DNA from: Symsagittifera roscoffensis
Taxonomy: Eukaryota > Xenacoelomorpha > Acoela > Convolutidae
Assembly (NCBI RefSeq): GCF_963678635.1
Contig: NC_087070.1
Coordinates: 7,972,539 to 8,036,538 of the forward strand
Direction: 5' to 3'
Length of the DNA: 64,000 nt
Shown here: positions 1 through 12,944 of the stretch, one piece after another
Numbering within the stretch: position 1 is the first letter of the stretch
Layout of the letters: the number at the start of each line of letters is the position of its first letter
Position numbers and translations under genes: made by a program
The notes under the pieces: model-generated
Told to the model about the DNA's origin: nothing
Seen by the model: the letters and a program-made list of their open reading frames with translations, nothing else
Database searches by the model: none

Positions 1-3000
1 GTTTTGACTGAGCTTGACCTCCGTTTCGACTGAGCTGGACCTATTTTTCGACTGAGCTCGATCTAGGTTTCGACCGAGCTCGACCTTTGTTTCGACTGAG
101 CTGGACCTATTTTTTGACTGTGCTCAACCTTTGTTTCGACTGACCTCGACCTAAATTTTGACTGAGCTCGACCTATATTTCGACTGAGCTCGACCTATGT
201 TTCGACGTGCTTGACCTGTTTTTAAACTGTACTCGACCTCTGTTTCCACTGAGTTCGACCTATTTTTAGACTATGCTCGACCTATGTTTCGACTGAGCTT
301 GACTTATGTTTCGACTGTGCTCGACCTATGTTTTGACTCTGCTCGACCTATGTTTCGACAGAGCTCGACCTACGTTTCAGCTGTGCTCGATCTATGCTTC
401 GACTGTGCTCAATCTATGTTTCGACTGAGCTCGACTTATGTTTCGACTGAGCTCGATTTAGGTTTCGACTGCGCTCGTCCTATGTTTCGACTGAGCTCGA
501 CCTAATTTTTGACTGAGCTTGAACTGTGTTCCGACTGAGCTGGACCCTTTTTTCGACTGAGCCCGATCTATGTTCCGACTGAGCTTGACCTTTGTTTCGA
601 CTGAGCTCGACCTACTTTTTGACTGAGCTCGAACTATGTTTCGACTGTGCTCGACCAATGTTTCGACTGAGCTCGACTTATGTTTCGACTGTCCTCGACC
701 TGCTTTTCGACTGTACTCGACCTCTGTTTCGACTGTGCGAGACCTGTCTTTCGACTGTGCTCGACCAATGTTTCGACTGAGCTCGACTTATCTTTCGACT
801 GTGCTCGACTTATTTTTCGACTGCGCTCAACCTATATTTGGACTGAACTCGAACTAATTTTTGACCGAGCTTGACCTCCGTTTCGACTGAGCTGGACCTA
901 TTTTTCGACTGAGCTCGATCTAGGTTTCGATTGAGCTCGACCTTTGTTTCGACTGAGCTCGACCTATTTTTTGACTGTGCTCAACCTTTGTTTCGACTGA
1001 GCTCAACCTAACTTTTGATTGAGCTCGACCTATGTTTCAACTGAGCTCGACCATTGTTTCGACTGTGCTCGACCTATGTTTCTACTGAGCTCGACTTATG
1101 TTTCGACTGTGCTCGACTTATGCTTGGACTGCGCTCGACCTATGTTTGGACTGAGCTCGACATTTGTTTCGACTGAGCTCGACCTATTTTTTGACTGAGC
1201 TCGACCTATATTTCGACTGTGCTCGACCATTTTTTTGACTGAGCTCGATCTATGGTTCGACTGTGCTTGACCTGTTTTTCAACTGTACTCGACCTCTGTT
1301 TCCACTGAGTTTGACCTATTTTTAGACTGTGCTCGACCTATGTTTCGACTGAGCTCGACTTAGGTTTCGACTGTGCTAGACTGATGTTTCGACTGTGCTC
1401 GACCAATCTTTCGACTGTGCTCGACCTATGTATCGACTGAGTTCGACTTATGTTTCGACTGTGCTCGACCAATGTTTCGACTTTGCTCGAACTATGTATC
1501 GACTGAGCTCGACTTAAGTTTCGACTGTGCTCGACCTTTGTTTCGACTGTGCTCGACCTATATTTTGACAGAGCTCGACCTACATTTCGGTTGTGCTCGA
1601 TCTATGCTTCGGTTGTGCTCAATCTATGTTTCGACTGAGCTTGACCTATGTTTCGACTGTTCTCGACCTATGTTTCGACTGCGCTCGACCTATGTTTGAA
1701 CTGAACTCGGCGTAAGTTTTGACTGAGCTTGACCTCCGTTTCGACTGAGCTGGACCTATTTTTCGACTGAGCTCGATCTAGGTTTCGACTGAGCTCGACC
1801 TTTGTTTCGACTGAGCTCGACCTATTTTTTTACTGTGCTCAACCTTTGTTTCGACTGCTCTCGACCTAACTTTTGACTGAGCTCGAACTATGTTTCGACT
1901 GAGCTCGACCTTTGTTTCGACTGTGCTAGACCTATGTTTCGACTGAGCTCGATTTATGTTTCGACTGTGCTCGATTTATGCTTGGACTGCGCTCGACCTA
2001 TGTTAGGACTGAGCTCGACCTTTGTTTCGGCTGAGCTCGACCTATTTTTTGACTGAGCTCGATCTATGTTTCGATTGAGCTCGACCTTTGTTTCGACTGT
2101 GCTTGACCTGTTCTTAAACTGTACTCGACCTCTGTTTCCACTGAGTTCGACCTATTTTTAGACTGTGCTCGACCTATGTTTCGACTGAGCTCGACTTATG
2201 TTTCGACTGTGCTCGACCTGTGTTTCGACTCTGCTCGACCTACGTTTGTACTGAGCTAGACTTATGTTTCGACTGTGCTCAACCAATGTTTCGACTGTGA
2301 TCAACCTATGTATCGACTGAGCTCGACTTATGTTTCGACTGTGCTCGACCTATGTTTCGACTGTGCTCGACCTATGTTTCGACTGAGCTCAAATTATGTT
2401 TCGACTGTGCTAGAGTGATGTTTCGACTGTGCTCGACCAATCTTTCGACTGTGCTCGACCTATGTATCGACTGAGTTCGACTTATGTTTCGACTGTGCTC
2501 GACCAATGTTTCGACTTTGCTCGACCTATGTATCGACTGAGCTCGACTTAAGTTTCGACTTTGCTCGACCTATGTTTCGACTGTGCTCGACCTATGTTTC
2601 GACAGAGCACGACCTATGTTTCGACTGTGCTCGACCTATGTTTCGACTGTGCTCGACCTATGTTTCGACTGTGCTCGACCTATGTTTCGACTGTGCTCGA
2701 CCAATGTTTCGGCTGTGCTCGACCTATGTTTCGACTGTGCTCGACCTATGTTTCAAATGAGCTCGACTTATGTTTCGACTGTGCTAGAGTGATGTTTCGA
2801 CTGTACTCGACCAATGTTTCAACTATACTCGACCTATGTATCGACTGAGCTCAACTTAACTTTCGACTATACTCGACCTATGTTTCTACTGAGCTAGACT
2901 TATGTTTCGACTGTGCTCGACCTATGTTTCGAATGAGATCGACTTATGTTTCGACTGTGCTCGACTTATGTTTCGACTGTTCTCGACCTATGTTTCTACT

Positions 3001-4664
3001 GAGCTCGACCTATGTATCGACTGAGCTCCACTTAACTTTCAACTCTACTCGACCTATGTTTCTACTGAGCTAGACTTATATTTCGACTGTGCTCGACCTA
3101 TGTTTCGACTGTGCTCGACCTATGTTTCGAATGAGATCGACTTATGTTTCGACTGTGCTCGACCTATGTTTCGACTGTGCTCGACCTATGTTTCGAATGA
3201 GATCGACTTATGTTTCGACTGTGCTCGACTTATGTTTCGACTGTGCTCGACCAATGTTTCGGCTGTGCTCGACCTATGTTTCGACTGTGCTCGACCTATG
3301 TTTCGACTGAGCTCGACTTATGTTTCGACTGTGCTAGAGTGATGTTTCGACTGTGCTCGAACAATCTTTCGACTGTGCTCGACCTATATATCGACTGAGT
3401 TCGACTTATGTTTCGACTGTGCTCGACCAATGTTTCGACTTTGCTCGACCTATGTATCGACTGAGCTCGACTTAAGTTTCGACTGTGCTCGACCTATGTT
3501 TCGACTGTGCTCGAACTATGTTTCGACAGAGCACGACCTACGTTTCGGCTGTGCTCGATCTCTGCTTTGACTGTGCTCAACCTATGTTTCGACTGAGCTC
3601 GACCTATGTTTCGACTGTGCTCGACCTATGTTTCGACTGTGCTCGACCTATGTTTCGACTGTGCTCGACCTATGTTTCGACTGTGCTCGACCTTTGTTTC
3701 GAATGAGATCGACTTATGTTTCGACTGTGCTCGACTTATGTTTCTACTGAGCTAGACTTATGTTTCGACTGTGCTCGACCAATGTTTCGACTGTGCTCGA
3801 CCTATGTATCGACTGAGCTCGACTTAACTTTCGACTGTGCTCGACCTATGTTTCGGCTGTGCACGACCTATGTTTCTACTGAGCTAGACTTATGTTTCGA
3901 CTGTGCTCGACCAACGTTTCGACTGTGCTCGACCTATGTATCGACAGAGCTCGACTTATGTTTCGACTGTTCTCGACCTATGTTTCGAATGAGCTCGACT
4001 TATGCTTCGACTGTGCTCGACTTATGTTTCGACTGTTCTCGACCTACGTTTCTACTGAGCTAGACTTATGTTTCGACTGTGCTCGACCAATGTTTCGACT
4101 GTGCTCGACCTATGTATTGACTGAGCTCGACTCAACTTTCGACTGTGCTCGACCTATGTTTCAACTGTGCTCGACCTATGTTTCTAATGAGCTAGACTTA
4201 TTTTTCGACTGTGCTCGACCTATGTTTCGACTGTGCTCGACCAATTTTTTGACTGAGCTCAATCTATGTTTCGACTGAGCTCGACCTTTTTTTCGACTGT
4301 GCTTGACCTGTTTTTAAACTGTACTTGACCTCTGTTTCCACTGAGTTCGACCTATTTTTAGACTGTGCTCGACCTATGTTTCGAATGAGCTCGACTTATG
4401 TTTCGACTGTGCTCGACTTATGTTTCGACTGTTCTCGACCTACGTTTCTACTGAGCTAGACTTATGTTTCGACTGTGCTCGACCAATGTTTCGACTGTGC
4501 TCGACCTATGTATCGACTGAGCTCGACTTAACTTTCGACTGTGCTCGACCTATGTTTCGACTGTGCTCGACCTATGTTTCTACTGAGCTAGACTTATGTT
4601 TCGACTGTGCTCGACCAATGTTTCGACTGTGCTCGACCTATGTTTCGAATGTGCTCGACCGCTG
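1..4664. repeat. 22-bp satellite array
   Basis: Tandem monomers of 22 bp, consensus TGTTTCGACTGTGCTCGACCTA, with a frequent variant GAGCTC in place of GTGCTC. Variant monomers recur at exact multiples of 22 bp over several kilobases, so indels are rare or compensated. The left edge lies outside the window; the array ends in a degenerate monomer just before 4664. Because 22 x 3 = 66, reading frames inside it translate as a 22-residue periodic peptide in all three frames. These short frames are products of the repeat and not evidence of a protein. The first half is richer in diverged monomers and the second half is more homogeneous. Confidence 0.97.
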
Positions 4665-6498
4665 TTTTTTTACCCAATTTGGACAGTATTTTGTTTGTTT
4701 CAATCAAAATTGTCGACAAGCAAAATATAGGTCAAAATCTGAAATTGGTAATACCGAACTAATTAGACTACTGAAACAAGAGATCAGTTTTTGGCATCAA
4801 ACTCTCTAATTCCCCTCCCCCTACCCAGGAAAAATTTTCAACCCGGTAAAACAAATTGACGTGCTCAGCATGTACACAATTTGTACATACCAACAAAAAT
4901 GTACATTAACAGTGGGGGGGAGGGGGGTAACAAGATTTAGTTTGTTTAACGAATTCACATAACCTCTTACTGCGCTCCAAGTTTACACTATATTGTATGA
5001 CCTTTCCAAAAAAATTAAGGAAAAAATTTGAATTTGTAATTGGTTCAAGCGTTTTCTCACTTGCGCGGGAACTTCAGTCACGCCTGCAGGTGCAGAGTGC
5101 AGATAATATCCTGTTTCACTTTTGAAATGTAAAATTTCTAACATTTTTTTGAAGTTGATAAATCTTTCGTTTTATGTGCGGTTTGCTGATAAAATGTATT
5201 AAAATACCATCCTGGTATCACCTGCTGTTAAAATAACTGTCCAACAGGCTGAAGACTCCATAGAATACGGCTGTACAATGTGTTTAAGTTTAAAAAAACA
5301 ACAAACAGTAGCAAAAATAAGCAATTTTGTAACCAGGTCTTTACAATCGCTGTCAACAAAACAGACTGAATAATTTAAGATCCAACTTGGCTCTTTGTTT
5401 TCGCTGTTAAATTTAGTTTTTATTATTCGCAGATCATAAAATGAATGAGTCGTCTTTTTTAGGTCAAACCTTGCCTGTAGTAATATGAAAGTTTTCAACT
5501 CTTTCAAACAAAAACAATGAATAGGATGACAGAAATAGGTCGAAAATTAAAAAAAAAACGGTTGTCGAGTGAAATTTCAGCAATAGAATAACTCGCTGTG
5601 TCGTTGTGGGAAAAATTTAAATAACTGACCTTCGCCAAGACAGTTTTCAAAATTGATTGATTGGGTCAAACTCGTTTTTTTCTAAGTGGCTTTGTACGGA
5701 TTGTGAGTTTCGCGTGGGCTCCATAGAGGATTTTTTGATGACTAAATTTGTTGCGTGGCATTCCCAAAAAGCTAAGCAGCAGAGGTGGAATTGGGGGGGG
5801 GGTCCCCTTTTACCTCAGGAATCGGACCTCTTCATCGCCCAAAGGGTTCCCTAAAATTTTATATTGGTAGAAATTTGTAATAATTCTAAAGTATTGCAGG
5901 CGCCAAAAAGCTAATTTTTGGCGTTTTTTGGCGCTGTTTTTTTTGGCGCTATTTTTTGGCGTACAATCAAAACCAGCCAAAAAATGCCCCAAAACGGTAT
6001 TTTTGGACAAAACCCTCAAAAATTACCCCAAAACGGCATTCCAAGAAATTCTCTGAAACGACGGGTGCTTTTCCAAGCACAAGAAATTCATTTGGTCTGA
6101 TCCCAAAAAGTAGGATGACAAAGCTTAAGATTTGTTTTTGAAAATCCGATCCCCCTCTCTCCTCAAAAAAAATCTTAAATCCACCCATGCTGGCAGAGAC
6201 AACTTTGCCACACTTTCAGTAAACTTCTGCGACTAACTTTGAATGTTTTTGGAATCGTAATTTTTTCCGGACACTATTATGTATTAGAAAGTGGCATTAG
6301 AAAATCTTCAATCGTCTTGTGACTTCAGAATTTAAATTATACATTTAACGGCCTAGCTGCTAGCGAATCTATTTTTACACTAAATTATGAAGTCTTTTTG
6401 AAAATTTAAAAAATATGATTTTTGTGCAGCTTATAATTTGTTGTCAATCAAGCAAAAGAGTTTAATCAAAGCTTCAAGAAACTTAGTTATCAGAAGCA
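4665..6498. other. AT-rich sequence upstream of the signal-peptide exon
   Basis: No convincing gene is seen. Around 5790 and 5890-6010 there are G-runs and repeated GGCG/CGCC-plus-homopolymer motifs, including an inverted pair CGCCAAAAA/TTTTTGGCG near 5900. Similar motifs return at 6690-6790, which suggests a decayed dispersed repeat. The promoter and 5' UTR of the gene starting at 6499 should lie in or near the right end, but I see no clear core promoter element. Confidence 0.5.
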
Positions 6499-6553
6499 AT
6501 GAACAAAATCATGCCTTCTCTACATTCACTAGCTTTAGTGATTTTATTCATCG
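6499..6553 (+). CDS. Exon 1: signal peptide of a secreted or membrane protein
   Basis: The ATG at 6499 opens 18 codons and one extra base, reading a short polar start followed by a hydrophobic stretch (LALVILFI), typical of a signal peptide. It is followed directly by a strong donor, ATCG|GTAAGT at 6554, giving phase 1. The next exon at 10588 begins with CT, so the junction codon is GCT (Ala) and the frame runs into AQGRTVPASP, a plausible signal-peptidase region. The phase match between this exon and 10588-10896 is the main support. The exon is too short for ordinary reading-frame detection. What protein it belongs to is unknown beyond the extracellular module that follows. Confidence 0.65.
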
Positions 6554-9500
6554 GTAAGTGATACCATTATTACTTTCATGATGATCATGACTACCTTTTT
6601 AAAACAGAACATGGCTTTTTACTGTTTCGGATAGAGCTTCGCCACATATTTCCAGACTTTCAATGTCGCACAGGTGTTAATTACGCTTTTGAAAATTTTG
6701 AAAAAAAAGGCCAAAAAAGGCGTTTTTGGGCAATTTTTAGAAAATTTTGACCAAAAAATGGCGTTTTTTCGGCGCGCGCTCCCCGCTCAAAACTAGTATA
6801 TGTTGGCGCCAAAGGCGCCTTTGAGAAAAATTTTAGGGTCCGTCACCAAAAATGGGTATTTCAAAATCGTACAAAGGGGGGACCCTTTGGGTCAGTCGGG
6901 GATCGAATCCCTGACGAAGGGGCGTCCCCCCCCCGTAAATTCGCCCCTGGCCTGGACAAGGTTTTATAGTAGTGGACAAAGTCTGAAAATATGGAGTTTC
7001 AGTTTATGAAAATCTGGAAATTAGTTGCGATAGACTCATGGAATTAGTTGCGACATTTTATGGAACTTTCTTTTAAAGGTCAGTCAACATTTTGGGGCAG
7101 TCAACATTTTGCAGCTGGTTAAGTGGTCGCAAGCCAATTTAATCAGTATTCTTTGCTACGCAGTTCCGTGAAACACTTCATATTAATTCACGTCCGCTAA
7201 AACATGACTGTTCGGCTCCTTTGTATTGCTAAATCAAATCATTTCAAATAGTTTTTCTATTTATTATGGTAAACTGCTCTGCGACGAAGTGTCGCTTCTT
7301 AAATAAGAAGCATATTTTTGTCATATTGAAAAGCGTTTTGTTTAGTCGTATAGCAAAATGGTATAAAATTGAGTACTATGCATCATACTTAACAGATAAA
7401 GTTTGTAGCCAAGAAAAAATGCATGGATCGAAAATCGCTATGGTGATGAAAAACCCAGTTTTGGTCGCCCTAGTATAAAAATTCCAAAGTTAAATCCCGA
7501 TTGTTTGTTCCTAAAACCACAACAAACCAAAATCAATGGTTAAATAAAAAATAACTCTCTCTCTCAATTTTGCTTTTATAATTGTCCGTCATCCCAAGAA
7601 CTTGCTAGTCAAATGATTCCATGCTATCTTCGAAATATTTCAAGTGTACTATAGGAATCCTATAACAAAGTGCTTAATCATGGTGTTCGGGGTTCCTCAA
7701 TGGTATGCAACAAATGGGATTCTACTTTGGTTTGCTTATGAACGCGGGATTAAAACTGGGTTCAAGCCATGGGATTCCCATAGGAGAGTACTTTTAATCA
7801 TGGTGTTCGGGATTCCTTGTTGGTAAAAACCTGGCATTCCACGTTCGATTCTAGAACACAAATTGTTTTCAAACAATTCTAGGTCAGTTTTAATCAATGC
7901 TGACAACTTTTTATGCTGGAGTTTTCATAATTCTATTATACAAATTGTTGATTTTCAGTCATTTTTTTGCTTATTTGTAAGTTCAGAAAAAAATTCATAG
8001 CTATCAATTTTTTTAAACCTGGCTCGTTTAAATTCTTTAAAGTCAAGATTAAAGTGTTATTTTTTAAGGCATGATTTTGCAATAGGGAATCACAAAATTG
8101 ATGCAAATTGATTTGAAAACAATTTTTAGGCTTCAAAATGGCTTTTTTTTACTAAGAATAATCTATATAAATTAATATTTTTTGGTTAGATTTTTGATAT
8201 TTTGATACTTGCAAGCATCTTTTGAATATCCTCTCAGTTCAAATTAAAATGTTTTTTTTAGATCAGCAAAGCAATTTTTCATGGTAATAAAAAAGCGTTA
8301 AATTCCATACAGTACTGAAAATGATTTAAATTAACACATTCTTGTTTGGTTAAACAGATTTTAAGAAAAAGTATTTTACCAGATTTTTTTTTCAAATACA
8401 TAATATTTAAAATAATGAGTGGCATAGAGGAAAATGTAAAAAAGCAAATACCAATTTTTCTGCTTCGTTTGTCAAAACAAGACATGTCCAATTTAAAAAC
8501 TGAAAAAATGTGAATTTCTTGCTTTTTTGTTACTGGGTTAATTTTTAACCTTCTATCGTTTCCAATTTTGACAATTATAATATATGTTTTTGTCTGTATT
8601 TTAATGTTTAGCTAACAAATATCATATAGTTTTTGAATAAAATTTTTGGAAAAGATAGTCGTGTTTCATCAATTATAAAGTTAAGTGCTACAAAACTGAT
8701 AACATTTTTAGAACCATGTAAAATAAACAAAATTTGTTGAAAAAATTTTATTTGCTTCTTTTGACGTATTCGTGATTTACGATCCTTTTTTCTCGAATTT
8801 TTTTTGTGAAACTCTGGTTTTTTCCTTTCTTTTATATTTTCATCTCTTTGTTCATTTTCCGTATATCTAGTTTTTTTCAAAGTTTCAAATGATGATAATT
8901 GCTACTATTTAAAAAGTATTCAATTGAAATTTTTTGTAATATGAGGAAAACAAAATTAAAATGACCGATTATAGCCTCACCGGTGGCAGAAGGATGAATA
9001 TATTTAGTATAACTTCAATTGCAAAAACGAATTTTCAAATTTTATTGAAAGTTAGAGAATCGCGTGTTGAAGTAACAGGACAGAAAATTGCAACTTTTAG
9101 ATTTCAACGATAAAAACTGCTCGTTGTTCAGGCTGAAATTCATCATACGATGCATAAATCTTTTGAAAGAATTTAACGGTGTCAGAAAAGAGTAGGGAGA
9201 AAAACGGATCAAGTTTTAGTCTTTCCGTAGACTAAGTCAAGTTTTTTTCTCAAAAATTGATGACTCAAGTAATAGTTTCATTCGGTAGTTCGATCTGTTA
9301 GTTTTTTTTTAAGAAATTTGGAGGCTAGAGATTAATTTTATTTGCTGGTCTGAAAGGAAATTTTGTTTCTACATTTTGTAAACTACACTTGGAAGGTTTA
9401 TTTGAAGTTTAATGACTCAAGTGATAGTTGTTCCGAACACTAGAAAAATGGGGAGAAACTTTGTATTCGTGTGTTTTAAGTTTTTTTTTGTTTTCCACTC

Positions 9501-10334
9501 AATATGAAGTATCACAAAAAAATCGCAATGAACCGAGTGATTTATTATAGTAAAACACTTTCAGTAGTGATTCGAACCACAATAAAAAATTTTCAAAAAA
9601 AATTGTCTCGGTATTGTGAAAAACAGGTAAAACTTTTTGATTTCTAATCATAATTCGAGCGAGTACAGAGATCCAACAGGCATAAAAAACTTATTCTTTT
9701 GTTTGTAGCCTAAAAGAGCTTAATTTAGTGGTGAAAACTTAGTTTTAATCAAGATAAAAAAAATGAGTTTTTTAGTACCTTTTTGAACTTTTTGTTTTGT
9801 TTTTCAAGTCAGTTCCTACAAAAAAATGCTGTCCAGTTTGTTTATTTGACTATGAGTGTCGAGTATGTCTAAGCTATGGTTTTCCGTTCAGATCCTTTTA
9901 TCACACCACGCAGAAAAAACGACACTAATTTGAAAAATAATCTTTGTTTCAAGACTGTGTCGGAACTTATATTATGTGCTGCTTGCACAGTAACGGGCTA
10001 CCCTTGTTTCATTTTCTAGAATGCAGTTTTAAGAGTTTTATCTGAAAATTTGAGACGCAAATGTTAAATTTTTGGCAGACTTTAAAATTAAAAATTATGG
10101 AGTTTAAAGTTAGTTTTTCAAATGGTAGATGAAACACGTGTTCGTTTTAATTAGTAAATTGAAGAGCTACAGAATTTTTTTTTGGTTTGGAAACTCAATT
10201 GTCAGCTTATTTAGTTACTTGAACTCCGGGCTTTTTTTGAAAACCAATGGCACAGTCATTTAATAGTTTGAATTTTTCATAGCACTTGGCGTATAAAATA
10301 AATAAACAAAAAAAATCTCTTTTTTTTAAGTTTT
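6554..10334. other. Intron 1, no further gene seen
   Basis: About 4 kb of AT-rich sequence with many A and T runs between the phase-1 donor at 6554 and the acceptor at 10587. Around 6880-6950 there is a GC-rich patch with a GGATCGAATCC B-box-like word and a C-run, perhaps a decayed SINE or DNA-transposon end. Near 7675 and 7795 the words CATGGTGTTCGGG and TTCC recur 120 bp apart. I find no exon with a convincing frame. Confidence 0.5.
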
Positions 10335-10587
10335 GGTATCGAATATGTTATAGTTTTGCTAATCAAAGTTTTTTGAATCGGGACCTTAAGGGCAGTCGGA
10401 CAACTCAGGGCTGCGATCTGGTATCAGTCTTGTATGTAGTTTTGGCTGAAAGAACTGGACAGACCATTTTGAACTGCTAAATTCGTTAACTCAAGTAAAA
10501 GTTATAATTGCAAAAATTGTGAGAAAGAAGTAATAACTTTTTTGAAACTACTCTGTGAAATTTGAAATTATTTATGAACATTTATAG

Positions 10588-10896
10588 CTCAAGGAAGAAC
10601 GGTGCCAGCTTCACCTAATACTCAATTGAGTGACCCGAACATCGATAATGAAACATCATCAGCGGTGATCACAATATTCACAGACACTTCCTCGGTTATT
10701 GAGTATGCCTCCTGTACACCTGCCTGTAATGTTGCAAGTTATGGCGATGACGAAAAAAGAACTGAACAACTGGTGACTGTGGACTCCCTGGTTCCGGGAG
10801 CACGCTACAACTTCAGCCTCTGGAACCTAACTGATGCTGACAATAGAACTTGGTCTGCCAATGACGTTGCTTTTCAAAGCATCTCATTTTGTACAG
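10588..10896 (+). CDS. Exon 2: extracellular, fibronectin-III-like module, copy 1
   Basis: A 309-bp exon bordered by TTTATAG|CTC (acceptor at 10587) and ACAG|GTAAGT (donor at 10897). It is symmetric, phase 1-1, the class typical of shuffled extracellular modules. The 103 encoded residues continue exon 1 in frame. They hold four N-glycosylation sequons (NETS, NFSL, NLTD, NRTW), a CTPAC pair and one further Cys near the end. The spacing of the hydrophobic residues and the run LVPGARYNFSLW resemble the E-F region of a fibronectin type III fold; this assignment is inference. The exon is markedly more GC-rich than the flanking introns. A copy that looks base-for-base identical lies exactly 2,000 bp downstream. 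Confidence 0.75.
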
Positions 10897-10944
10897 GTAA
10901 GTAGTATAGATATACGACACTGGGATCGGGGGGGGGGGGGGGGG

Positions 10945-12334
10945 GGGTTGATCCCTACAGGGATCATTGGGTATAGATTATACCTATTGATCCCTATGTA
11001 AATATTTATACCTAATGATCCCTATGTAAAATATTTATACCTAATGATCCCTATGTAAAATATTTATACCTAATGATCCCTATGTAAAAATTTTTCCAAA
11101 AAAATTTTTCATCCAAAAATTTCCAAAAAAAAAAAATTTTTTAAATTTTTTTTTTCAAATTTTTTTTCAATTTTTTTTTTCAAATTTTTTTCAAACTATT
11201 TTTTCAGTTTTTTTTTAAAGTTCTTTACTTGATGATCCCTATGTAAAATATTTTTACCTAATGATCCCTATGTAAAATATTTATACCTAATGATCCCTAT
11301 GTAAAATTTTTATACGTAATGATCCCTATGTAAAATTTTTATAACTAATGATCCCTATGTAAAAAATTTATACCTAATGATCCCTATGTAAAAATTTTAT
11401 ACCTAATGATCCCTATTTAAAAAATTTATACCTAATGATCCCTATGTAAAATATTTATACCTAATGATCCCTATGTAAAAAATTTATACCTAATGATCCC
11501 TATGTAAATATCTATACCTAATGATCCCTATGTAAAATATTTATACCTAATGATCCCTATGTAAAATATTTATACCTAATGATCCCTATGTAAAAAATTT
11601 ATACCTAATGATCCCTATGTAAAAAAATCATACCTAATGATCCCTTGGTATCGAATATGTTATAGTTTTGCTAATCAAAGTTTTTTGAATCGGGACCCTA
11701 TGTAAAATATTTATACCTAATGATCCCTATGTAAAATTTTTATAGGTAATGATCCCTATGTAAAATTTTTATAACTAATGATCCCTATGTAAAAAATTTA
11801 TACCTAATGATCCCTATGTAAAAATTTTATACCTAATGATCCCTATTTAAAAAATTTATACCTAATGATCCCTATGTAAAAAATTTATACCTAATGATCC
11901 CTATGTAAATATCTATACCTAATGATCCCTATGTAAAATATTTATACCTAATGATCCCTATGTAAAATATTTATACCTAATGATCCCCATGTAAAATATT
12001 TATACCTAATGATCCCTATGTAAAAAAAAATACCTAATGATCCCTATGTAAAAAATTTATACCTAATGATCCCTATGTAAATATCTATGCCTAATGATCC
12101 CTATGTAAAATATTTATACCTAATGATCCCTATGTAAAATATTTATACCTAATGATCCCTATGTAAAAAATTTATACCTAATGATCCCTATGTAAATATC
12201 TATACCTAATGATCCCTATGTAAAATATTTATACCTAATGATCCCTATGTAAAATATTTATACCTAATGATCCCTATGTAAAAAATTTATACCTAATGAT
12301 CCCTATGTAAAAAAATCATACCTAATGATCCCTT
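10945..12334. repeat. 29-bp minisatellite, block 1
   Basis: Tandem units of about 29 bp built on ATACCTAATGATCCCTATGT followed by a variable A/T tail. The tail types (AAAATATTT, AAAAAATTT, AAATATCT) recur in the same order, showing higher-order structure. It begins right after a poly-G run and a near palindrome (TGATCCCT/AGGGATCA) and includes an A/T homopolymer patch at 11095-11220. It lies in the intron after exon 2. Confidence 0.95.
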
Positions 12335-12587
12335 GGTATCGAATATGTTATAGTTTTGCTAATCAAAGTTTTTTGAATCGGGACCTTAAGGGCAGTCGGA
12401 CAACTCAGGGCTGCGATCTGGTATCAGTCTTGTATGTAGTTTTGGCTGAAAGAACTGGACAGACCATTTTGAACTGCTAAATTCGTTAACTCAAGTAAAA
12501 GTTATAATTGCAAAAATTGTGAGAAAGAAGTAATAACTTTTTTGAAACTACTCTGTGAAATTTGAAATTATTTATGAACATTTATAG

Positions 12588-12896
12588 CTCAAGGAAGAAC
12601 GGTGCCAGCTTCACCTAATACTCAATTGAGTGACCCGAACATCGATAATGAAACATCATCAGCGGTGATCACAATATTCACAGACACTTCCTCGGTTATT
12701 GAGTATGCCTCCTGTACACCTGCCTGTAATGTTGCAAGTTATGGCGATGACGAAAAAAGAACTGAACAACTGGTGACTGTGGACTCCCTGGTTCCGGGAG
12801 CACGCTACAACTTCAGCCTCTGGAACCTAACTGATGCTGACAATAGAACTTGGTCTGCCAATGACGTTGCTTTTCAAAGCATCTCATTTTGTACAG
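12588..12896 (+). CDS. Exon 2': identical duplicate of the extracellular module exon
   Basis: This copy of 10588-10896 appears base-identical, including acceptor, donor and about 250 bp of upstream intron. Since the exon is phase 1-1, splicing exon 2 to exon 2' keeps the frame (junction codon G+CT) and would give two identical modules in tandem. Splicing could also use only one of them. Identity of exon and intron alike indicates a very recent duplication or an assembly duplication inside the satellite. The coding frame starts from the junction codon; the GTG at 12602 is only an internal valine. Confidence 0.7.
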
Positions 12897-12944
12897 GTAA
12901 GTAGTATAGATATACGACACTGGGATCGGGGGGGGGGGGGGGTT

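Noticed and set aside
284-4809. Many plus-strand frames of 60-129 codons reading MFRLCSTYVSTELDLCFDCA-type repeats
   Set aside because: They are translations of the 22-bp satellite, whose unit gives an open 22-residue period in all frames; one runs a short way past the array by chance.
5199-8880. Minus- and plus-strand frames of 60-102 codons in the AT-rich region
   Set aside because: No conserved motif, composition like the surrounding intron, no splice context.
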